13,362 bases of DNA from CAYZYO01 sp964482585 (lineage in GTDB: Bacteria; Bacillota; Syntrophomonadia; Syntrophomonadales; Syntrophomonadaceae): contig CAYZYO010000070.1 of assembly GCA_964482585.1 (NCBI GenBank), forward strand, positions 1 through 13,362, given 5' to 3'. The notes under the pieces are model-generated. The model saw nothing but the letters and a program-made list of their open reading frames with translations, was not told the origin of the DNA and did not search any database. Each line of letters starts with the position of its first letter. The stretch's first letter is position 1. The position numbers and the translations under genes are program-made. Of this stretch, positions 1 to 4,843 are shown piece after piece.

Positions 1-54
1 TTTCTGGGGCGTAATATTGTGAAGCCGTGGGCGCCGCGGTCAGGCCTAAGTTAA
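1..54 (+). other. G+C-rich window edge, possible C-terminal tail of an upstream gene
   Basis: About 30 of the first 50 bases are G or C, far above the rest of the window. Plus-strand frame 1 is open from the edge to a TAA at 52-54 and reads FLGRNIVKPWAPRSGLS; the other two plus frames hit stops by position 22. The TAA would meet the hsp20 stop codon tail to tail. A short hairpin (CCGTGG/CCGCGG, 25-39) has no T-run, so it is not a convincing terminator. Eighteen codons are too few to identify a protein, so this may be non-coding. Confidence 0.2.
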
Positions 55-464
55 TTAATATCAATTATCCTTCGTTTGTCGCGGTATTCTTCTGATTTGG
101 GCATTATAACTTTTAAGATACCATTGTTGTATTCTGCATTTATCTGGTCGGCTTGAATTCCTTCAACTCTATAGGTTCGAGAGATTGCTCCAGAATACCG
201 TTCTTTTCTAAGGTAAGTTTCTTGTTGTTCTTCAATGTCCTTATTTTGTTGAGCAGCTATATGAAGATAACCATCATGCCATTCAATATTAATATCCTGT
301 TTATCAAAACCAGGCAGCTCAGCTTCTAGTATATATTCTCGGTTGGTTTCTTTTATGTTACTTCGAATATTTGTTGGAATATTGGAAAGAAAATTATTGT
401 TAAAGAATTCTTCAATAGAATTTGAACCAAAAAAACCTTTATAAGGGGCAATGTCCCTTTTCAA
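51..464 (-). CDS. Hsp20 / alpha-crystallin family small heat-shock protein
   Basis: This is a cytoplasmic ATP-independent holdase that would bind unfolding proteins and keep them refoldable. The product is about 137 residues, normal for bacterial Hsp20. A short Phe/Asn-rich N-terminal arm (to about residue 36) is followed by an alpha-crystallin domain (about 37-124). That domain shows the ELPGFDK segment near 49-55, a YLRKERYSG-type strand near 84-92, and the family signature A-x-x-x-N-G-x-L at 110-117 (AEYNNGILKVIMPK). A short basic tail ends the protein. The frame stays open six codons upstream to another TTG at 480-482. However, a near-perfect Shine-Dalgarno, AAAGGAGGT, lies inside that stretch and sits 6 nt before the TTG at 462-464, so I place the start there. 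It diverges from the PAP2 gene. No CIRCE operator is visible. Family assignment is confident; the stress signal it answers to is unknown. Confidence 0.93.
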   Translation of the reverse strand: MKRDIAPYKGFFGSNSIEEFFNNNFLSNIPTNIRSNIKETNREYILEAELPGFDKQDINIEWHDGYLHIAAQQNKDIEEQQETYLRKERYSGAISRTYRVEGIQADQINAEYNNGILKVIMPKSEEYRDKRRIIDIN

Positions 465-470
465 AAAAGC

Positions 471-479
471 ACCTCCTTT
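471..479 (-). promoter_or_regulatory. Ribosome binding site that decides the hsp20 start
   Basis: The minus strand reads AAAGGAGGT here, 6 nt upstream of the TTG at 462-464. It would lie within the coding region if the TTG at 480-482 were used, so it supports the shorter protein. Confidence 0.8.
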
Positions 480-506
480 CAAATCGACTTTATCATTCGC
501 AATTAG

Positions 507-536
507 TTTATATAATTAATTAAAATTTATTCATAA
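507..536 (-). promoter_or_regulatory. Possible hsp20 promoter
   Basis: On the minus strand a TTATGA box (531-536) lies 18 bp from TATAAA (507-512), giving a leader of roughly 35-40 nt before the TTG start. The -35 match is poor, and this A+T-rich tract offers alternatives. Confidence 0.3.
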
Positions 537-539
537 TCA

Positions 540-568
540 TTGGTATATTCGTTATATATGAATATAAT
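540..568 (+). promoter_or_regulatory. Predicted sigma-A-type promoter of the PAP2 gene
   Basis: TTGGTA (540-545) and a consensus TATAAT (563-568) are separated by exactly 17 bp. Transcription would start near 575, just ahead of the AAGGAG ribosome binding site at 583-588, giving a very short leader. It lies a few bases from the candidate hsp20 -35 box on the opposite strand. Confidence 0.6.
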
Positions 569-598
569 CCACATAACAATATAAGGAGTGCTTATGGA

Positions 599-1150
599 AT
601 GGGGAATTTATTTACTAGAGAATTACCTATCGATATCCTGGTGAAAGGATGGCTGGATAAACTGGATAGCAGTTTATTTGACCAGATTTTTATTTTTTTT
701 AGTTTTTTAGGTTCTTTATTAGCATTTATTATTTTAGCTCTATTAGGAATGATCTTTTTTATAAAATACAAAAAGTACCTGGAAGGGATTTTTGTGTATA
801 TGAGTTTACTTATTTCGTGGGTAAGTATGTATTATTTGAAACTCCTTTTTAATCGCGAAAGACCTCCAGGAGAAAAAATTATTAGTACGTTTGGAGCTAG
901 TTTTCCAAGTGGTCATGCAATGATAGCAACTGTATTTTATGGTTTTATTACTTATCTGGTATTAGATAATCTAAAAATAAAGAGAAGAAAACTGACCATG
1001 GGTATTTTGGGAGGATTGATTTTTTTTATAGGAATAAGCAGGGTATATTTTAATGTACACTATACTACAGATATTATAGCGGGGTATTTTTTTGGTGGAG
1101 TCTTACTATTTATTATTATAGCTGCTTATAAACTTATCAGGAATAAATAG
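599..1150 (+). CDS. PAP2-family membrane phosphatase (lipid phosphate phosphatase-like)
   Basis: This integral-membrane acid phosphatase probably acts on a lipid phosphate, such as undecaprenyl pyrophosphate, phosphatidylglycerol phosphate or phosphatidic acid. The sequence does not show which. The three parts of the PAP2 active site are all present: K-x6-R-P (K81, R88, P89), P-S-G-H (103-106, with H106 the expected acid/base), and S-R-x5-H-x3-D (S147, R148, H154 nucleophile, D158). Hydrophobic segments near residues 28-55, 62-82, 107-123, 133-146 and 160-177 suggest a five- to six-helix bundle. Its 183 residues are typical of the short bacterial members. The AAGGAG at 583-588 is 5 nt from an out-of-frame ATG at 594 and 10 nt from the in-frame ATG at 599, which is the only start giving this protein. 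It appears monocistronic and converges on the small minus-strand gene 23 bp downstream. Confidence 0.9.
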   Translation: MGNLFTRELPIDILVKGWLDKLDSSLFDQIFIFFSFLGSLLAFIILALLGMIFFIKYKKYLEGIFVYMSLLISWVSMYYLKLLFNRERPPGEKIISTFGASFPSGHAMIATVFYGFITYLVLDNLKIKRRKLTMGILGGLIFFIGISRVYFNVHYTTDIIAGYFFGGVLLFIIIAAYKLIRNK

Positions 1151-1173
1151 AATCTAATAAAAACAGAATTGGA

Positions 1174-1338
1174 TTATGATTGCTTTTTATTGCTTTGCTC
1201 ACTCATTTGTAATTTATATGATTTCCATCCCGGACACCAGCGGGTGTGCCAATGCCATATTTTGCTGATTAACGAGTTTGGATTCTTCTCAGCCCTTTTT
1301 CTAAGTTTACAGTCTTCGCATGGATAACTAATTTTCAA
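1174..1338 (-). CDS. Small cysteine-containing conserved-looking protein (54 aa, CxxC and WCPGW)
   Basis: A 54-codon frame runs from TTG (1336-1338) to TAA (1174-1176). The minus strand has AAAGGGGG just upstream, a plausible ribosome binding site. The product begins MKISYPCEDCKLRKRAEKNP and later contains the block WHWHTRWCPGW. It therefore has a C-x2-C pair (C7, C10), a third cysteine (C35), two histidines (H29, H31) and four to five tryptophans in a very short span. The tail is polar (SEQSNKKQS). This density of Cys, His and Trp is unlikely in random sequence and suggests a small metal-binding or zinc-ribbon-like domain. I recall similar short uncharacterised proteins in Bacillota but assign no function. 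It lies 89 bp downstream of the Smr gene on the same strand, so the two could be co-transcribed. Being so short, with a TTG start, it is easily missed. Confidence 0.7.
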   Translation of the reverse strand: MKISYPCEDCKLRKRAEKNPNSLISKIWHWHTRWCPGWKSYKLQMSEQSNKKQS

Positions 1339-1427
1339 AACCCCCTTTACTATAAGATAACCTGATTACTGGTGATAAATAAGGTGAGGAGTAAGTAGTT
1401 TGCTACTGATTTAATGATAAGATTGGA

Positions 1428-1847
1428 TTATTTATGCCTTTTCTTATTTAAAGCACGTATATTTTTTTTAGTTTTCCTTTTTTGCCTGGCTTCAACCGAA
1501 AAGATTTCTTTATCTTTTCTTTGTTGTTTGTGACCCCCTATATATTTTGATTCTAAACCCTTGATTACAATGAGGGTGTGTCCTTCATCAAATTTTAGAG
1601 CAATAGGCAGTTTGGATTCTCCATAGATTACCCGGTAACCATGGTCTTTAATGGATGTCTCGGATTTTAATATCTTTCTAATTTCATGCTTTAATACTGA
1701 AAAGTTCCGGCTGCTGTGATAACCTTTTCCATGGTTTATATCGAGTACATCTACTCCATGATTCATACACCAGGCAAGGTTTTGTCTGGTTTTTTGAACA
1801 GCTTCATCAAGGTTTAACCCATGCAGGTTTAAGGTTTCAACTTTCAT
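1428..1847 (-). CDS. Smr-domain protein with basic C-terminal tail
   Basis: Smr (small MutS-related) domains bind or cleave nucleic acid; in stand-alone form they are reported as nucleases, and some act on mRNA or collided ribosomes. The N-terminus has the hallmark LNLHG (residues 6-10), followed by an amphipathic helix. Then comes a hydrophobic strand leading to HGKG (39-42), the second Smr signature, and a helix VLKHEIRKIL. The loop after HGKG is YHSSRNFS, not the usual TGxLR turn, so this is a divergent subtype. A beta-rich region follows (about 68-98). The last 35 residues are strongly basic (repeated K/R), as expected for RNA or DNA contact. Length is 139 residues, with no MutS domains attached. 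AGAAGGG at 1854-1860 precedes the ATG by 6 nt. It is followed on the same strand by the 54-residue gene. The family is well supported; the substrate is unknown. Confidence 0.8.
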   Translation of the reverse strand: MKVETLNLHGLNLDEAVQKTRQNLAWCMNHGVDVLDINHGKGYHSSRNFSVLKHEIRKILKSETSIKDHGYRVIYGESKLPIALKFDEGHTLIVIKGLESKYIGGHKQQRKDKEIFSVEARQKRKTKKNIRALNKKRHK

Positions 1848-1966
1848 AAAAATCCCTTCTTAAAAAACAGGTCTGCTTTCAATTACAGTATTAAATATTA
1901 TGATAACTTAAATTTAAAGATATTTATAGTTTTTCATTCTTGAGATTAAACTTTAATTTTTGTATC

Positions 1967-2035
1967 GTAAAGGCAAATTTAGTCTCCGGTCAACCAGATA
2001 ATAATGAATTTTGAGGGGCTGAAGTCTCCCTCTAC
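1967..2035. repeat. Degenerate REP/REPIN-like double hairpin, left copy
   Basis: It starts with GTAAAGG (1967-1973), has TTTAGTCTCCGG (1978-1989), then after a spacer GGGGCTGAAGTCTCC and ends in CTAC (2015-2035). Reading the element at 4572-4621 in reverse complement gives the same order of blocks, so this is a decayed, longer-spaced relative in inverted orientation. It lies in the 461-bp gap 1848-2308, which holds no convincing gene. Confidence 0.6.
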
Positions 2036-2058
2036 GGCCACTTTATTTTTCCACCTAT

Positions 2059-2114
2059 CCAACAACTAACTAATTGACCAGCTGACCAACCAACTAACCA
2101 ACTAACCAACTAAC
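2059..2114. repeat. Tandem repeat of CCAACTAA
   Basis: Three perfect head-to-tail CCAACTAA units occupy 2090-2113. They are preceded by degenerate variants from 2059 (CCAACAACTAACTAA, GACCAGCTGACCAA). The tract sits between the degenerate REPIN and the 32-bp block on the left side of pcrA and is absent from the matching place on the right side, so it looks like a local expansion. Confidence 0.75.
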
Positions 2115-2117
2115 AGA

Positions 2118-2149
2118 TGATGTATAAATACTACTTTTCGCAGTGGAAT
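2118..2149 (+). repeat. 32-bp inverted repeat, left copy upstream of pcrA
   Basis: The block begins TGATGTATAAATACTAC and ends GCAGTGGAAT. It matches the reverse complement of 4512-4543 at 31 of 32 positions; the single difference is C versus G before GCAGTGGAAT. The two copies bracket pcrA. Confidence 0.9.
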
Positions 2150-2244
2150 CAAGTAATAGAACTAATCGTTTTAGGAAAATTGTGTATATTCATTACTATT
2201 AAGATATGTGAGTAGTTTAAATAGGCTTAAAATCGAGCTTATCT

Positions 2245-2273
2245 TTGTGTTATTATTATATATGTATTATAGA
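2245..2273 (+). promoter_or_regulatory. Possible pcrA promoter
   Basis: TTGTGT (2245-2250) and TATAGA (2268-2273) are 17 bp apart, upstream of the ribosome binding site AAAGGTGG (2291-2298). The region is A+T-rich with competing TATTAT-like boxes, so the exact site is uncertain. Confidence 0.3.
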
Positions 2274-2308
2274 TAAATACTTATAAACAAAAAGGTGGGT
2301 AAATTTAA

Positions 2309-4402
2309 ATGCAAGGAATACTTGAAGACCTTAATGATCAGCAAAAGGAAGCTGTTTTGCACAAAAAAGGTCCCTGCATAGTTCTTGCAGGTGCTGGAAG
2401 TGGGAAGACTAGAGTGTTAACTTCCAGGATTGCATATTTAATAGAACAAGGTGTTTCTCCTAATTCAGTATTGGCAATAACCTTTACTAATAAAGCTGCC
2501 CAGGAAATGAGATCAAGGGTAGCAGCAATAATTCCTGATTACTCAGGACAATGGATACAGACTTTTCATGCGGCCTGTTATCGTATATTAAGAATCGATA
2601 TTAATTCTCTGGGGTATGAAACTAACTTTAGTATTGCAGATGAAACTGAGTGTAAATCACTGGTTAAAGGAATCCTAAAAGAAGAAAATGATTATGAAAC
2701 TAAGCCTGAAGAAGTATTGTACTTATTTAAACAGACGAAAAACAGCATGGTCAATCCTGAGGGTTTTTTTAAAAACTTGAGATATCCTGATGAAATAAAG
2801 AACAGGTATTATCGTATTTTTCGCATATATAATTCCCGGCTTAGAAACTTAAATGCGCTTGATTTCGAAGACCTGATATTACTTTGTATAAAGCTATTTG
2901 AAGATTATCCAGAAATATTGCAAAAATATCAGAACTGGTTTAAATATATTATGATTGATGAGTATCAAGATACCAATTATGCACAATATAGATGGGCTAA
3001 TCTTTTAGCTGGTGGCCACCAGAATATTTTTATAGTTGGAGATCCAGACCAATCTATTTATAGTTGGAGAGGAGCAGAACCATATAATATTAAACGTTTT
3101 TTAAATGATTACCCGGATGCCAGGATGATTAAACTGGAGAAGAATTTTCGCTCCACTCCATATATACTTTCTGCAGCCAATGCAGTTATAAAAAATAATA
3201 AAGACCGAGAAGAGAAAAATCTATATTCTGATAAAGCATCTGGAGACAAACTGCTTCACTTCTGTGCAGGTGATAGCTTCCAGGAGGCCAGATTTATAGC
3301 CGATACTATTGGAGATTTGGTAGATCGCGAGGGAAAGGAATATAAAGATTGTGCTGTTTTATACCGGACCCATGCTCAATCGCGTGTTTTAGAAGAAGCC
3401 CTACAGCGTAAATACATTCCTTATAGAATTATTGGGGCCCATAAATTTTATGATAGGAAAGAAATTAAGGATTTGATCGCTTATTTAAAGCTTACCTGTA
3501 ACAATAACGATATAATCAGTTTTAAACGCATAATTAATACTCCTCGCCGGGGAATAGGTGATAAGACTATGGAAAAAATAGAAAATTATGCGGCTGAAGA
3601 AAACTTATCAATACTTGAGACCCTGGCTAATCCTACATTGATACCTGGTATTAGCAAAAAAATGGGTTCTAATCTTGAAGAATTTTACGGCATGATTAAA
3701 TTTTTTGAAACCCTTGCCAGGTCAGAGAGTTCGTTAAAGGAAACCCTGGATTATGTGCTTGATATGAGTGGCTATTTAGCAGACCTTAAGAAAAGCAACA
3801 TAGCTGATGCTGATGTAAGGATACAAAACCTTTTTGAGCTGAGATCACGAGCAATTGAATTCGAAAAAGAAGGAGGAGAAGATTTAGAAGATTTTCTGGC
3901 CTTAATATCTTTATCCCAGGATACTGACGATATTGATTATTCAAATTCGGTTGTGCTTATGACCTACCACGGAGCAAAAGGGTTAGAATTTCCAATAGTT
4001 TTTATGACTGGTATGGAAGAAGGGGTTTTTCCTTCTTATCGTAGTGAAACTGTTGAAGAAATAGAAGAAGAGCGGAGATTGTGCTATGTTGGTATTACCC
4101 GGACTAAAGAAGTGTTGTATTTAACTAATGCTGTATCCCGGCTGCTTTATGGATATGAGCGCAATAACCCCCCTTCTAGATTTTTAAAAGAAATACCAGA
4201 CAGTTTAATTGAGTCCCCGCAGCGGAAAAAGAGTGTAGCCTGTAAGTTAGAAGAAGGTGATACAGTTATCCATAAAAAGTTTGGAATAGGGATTATAACT
4301 AGTTTAACTCGAGGTGATGAAGAAATTGCAGTTATAAATTTTGAACGAGCAGGAGTCAGAATGCTGCGTTTAGATATAGCTATTCTAGAAAAGATTAGTT
4401 AA
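2309..4402 (+). CDS. pcrA: UvrD/PcrA-family superfamily 1A DNA helicase
   Basis: This ATP-dependent 3'-5' DNA helicase/translocase acts in nucleotide-excision repair, removal of recombination intermediates and replication-transcription conflicts. All SF1A motifs are visible in order: Q motif LNDQQKEAV (8-16), Walker A GAGSGKT (28-34), motif Ia TFTNKAAQEM, and Walker B IDEYQDT (216-222, D217/E218). These are followed by motif III GDPDQSIYSWRGA (from 244), motif IV FRSTP, motif V MTYHGAKGLEF (from 551) and motif VI with YVGITRT (about 595). The C-terminus (about 648-697, GDTVIHKKFGIGIITSL onward) is the Tudor-like fold that in PcrA/UvrD contacts RNA polymerase. At 697 residues it is slightly shorter than typical PcrA (roughly 720-740) but has no missing motif. 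The ATG follows AAAGGTGG by 10 nt. In Bacillus pcrA directly precedes ligA; here a 441-bp repeat-bearing gap separates them. PcrA rather than UvrD/Rep is inferred from lineage and synteny. Confidence 0.92.
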   Translation: MQGILEDLNDQQKEAVLHKKGPCIVLAGAGSGKTRVLTSRIAYLIEQGVSPNSVLAITFTNKAAQEMRSRVAAIIPDYSGQWIQTFHAACYRILRIDINSLGYETNFSIADETECKSLVKGILKEENDYETKPEEVLYLFKQTKNSMVNPEGFFKNLRYPDEIKNRYYRIFRIYNSRLRNLNALDFEDLILLCIKLFEDYPEILQKYQNWFKYIMIDEYQDTNYAQYRWANLLAGGHQNIFIVGDPDQSIYSWRGAEPYNIKRFLNDYPDARMIKLEKNFRSTPYILSAANAVIKNNKDREEKNLYSDKASGDKLLHFCAGDSFQEARFIADTIGDLVDREGKEYKDCAVLYRTHAQSRVLEEALQRKYIPYRIIGAHKFYDRKEIKDLIAYLKLTCNNNDIISFKRIINTPRRGIGDKTMEKIENYAAEENLSILETLANPTLIPGISKKMGSNLEEFYGMIKFFETLARSESSLKETLDYVLDMSGYLADLKKSNIADADVRIQNLFELRSRAIEFEKEGGEDLEDFLALISLSQDTDDIDYSNSVVLMTYHGAKGLEFPIVFMTGMEEGVFPSYRSETVEEIEEERRLCYVGITRTKEVLYLTNAVSRLLYGYERNNPPSRFLKEIPDSLIESPQRKKSVACKLEEGDTVIHKKFGIGIITSLTRGDEEIAVINFERAGVRMLRLDIAILEKIS

Positions 4403-4511
4403 TGATCCATATAATACAGGCTAAAAATTTTTATTATTTATGGGCTGTAATCTATAATAATAGTAATAAACCCTGAAGAAAGATATATATATTAAGGATT
4501 TTGCATAGTTT

Positions 4512-4543
4512 ATTCCACTGCCAAAAGTAGTATTTATACATCA
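4512..4543 (-). repeat. 32-bp inverted repeat, right copy downstream of pcrA
   Basis: The reverse complement of this block matches 2118-2149 at 31 of 32 positions. It lies in the 441-bp gap 4403-4843, which has no convincing gene or T-tailed terminator. As on the left side, it sits next to a GTAG-footed double hairpin, here 28 bp away, with a TTTTTCC tract (minus strand) in the spacer on both sides. Confidence 0.9.
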
Positions 4544-4571
4544 ATAATAATTGGAAAAAGGGACTACCCCT

Positions 4572-4621
4572 GTAGAGGAGACTTCAGTCTCCCTTAAGCC
4601 GGAGACTAAAGTCTCCTCTAC
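4572..4621. repeat. REPIN-like double hairpin
   Basis: The arms at 4572-4592 and 4601-4621 are inverted copies that pair at 20 of 21 positions across an 8-nt spacer (CTTAAGCC). Each arm starts, reading inward, with GTAG, then A, then a 16-nt palindromic core: GGAGACTTCAGTCTCC on the left, and GGAGACTAAAGTCTCC on the right. GTAG at the foot of a short palindrome, in inverted pairs, is the layout of REP/REPIN elements mobilised by RAYT (TnpA-REP) transposases. No such gene is present here, so the link is inferred from structure. Confidence 0.8.
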
Positions 4622-4693
4622 AAGAATTAGGGTTTTTGTTACAACTTGCCATAACCAGACACAACCACCGATAAAATGTTTTTTTCTCACCTC

Positions 4694-4714
4694 GTAGAGG
4701 CGAATTCATTCGCC
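4694..4714 (+). repeat. Single REP-like hairpin with GTAG foot
   Basis: GTAGA is followed by the perfect 16-nt palindromic core GGCGAATTCATTCGCC (4699-4714). The foot and layout equal those of the arm at 4572. The core differs from GGAGACTTCAGTCTCC at four positions that form two compensatory pairs (C-G to A-T, and A-T to C-G), so hairpin pairing is preserved. Confidence 0.75.
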
Positions 4715-4843
4715 GGTTCATATTTGATATGTTATTACCTAGAATTTAATTCTGGACTGCGGAGGTGAAGGGTAATCAGTAAATCATATATTTTCTAACT
4801 AACCAATTATGGAAAATCTTCATGTTATGAAGGAGAGTATATT

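Noticed and set aside
581..598. GGAGTGCTTA resembles half of a CIRCE (HrcA) operator near hsp20
   Set aside because: The partner half TTAGCACTC at 9-bp spacing is absent; the match is mainly the ribosome binding site of the PAP2 gene.
594..644. ATG at 594 as an alternative start or short leader peptide ahead of the PAP2 gene
   Set aside because: It is out of frame and stops after 16 codons; spacing to the ribosome binding site is good but nothing else supports it.
4422..4433. TAAAAATTTTTA palindrome after pcrA as a terminator
   Set aside because: An all-A/T self-complementary run with no G+C stem or proper loop; expected by chance in this composition.
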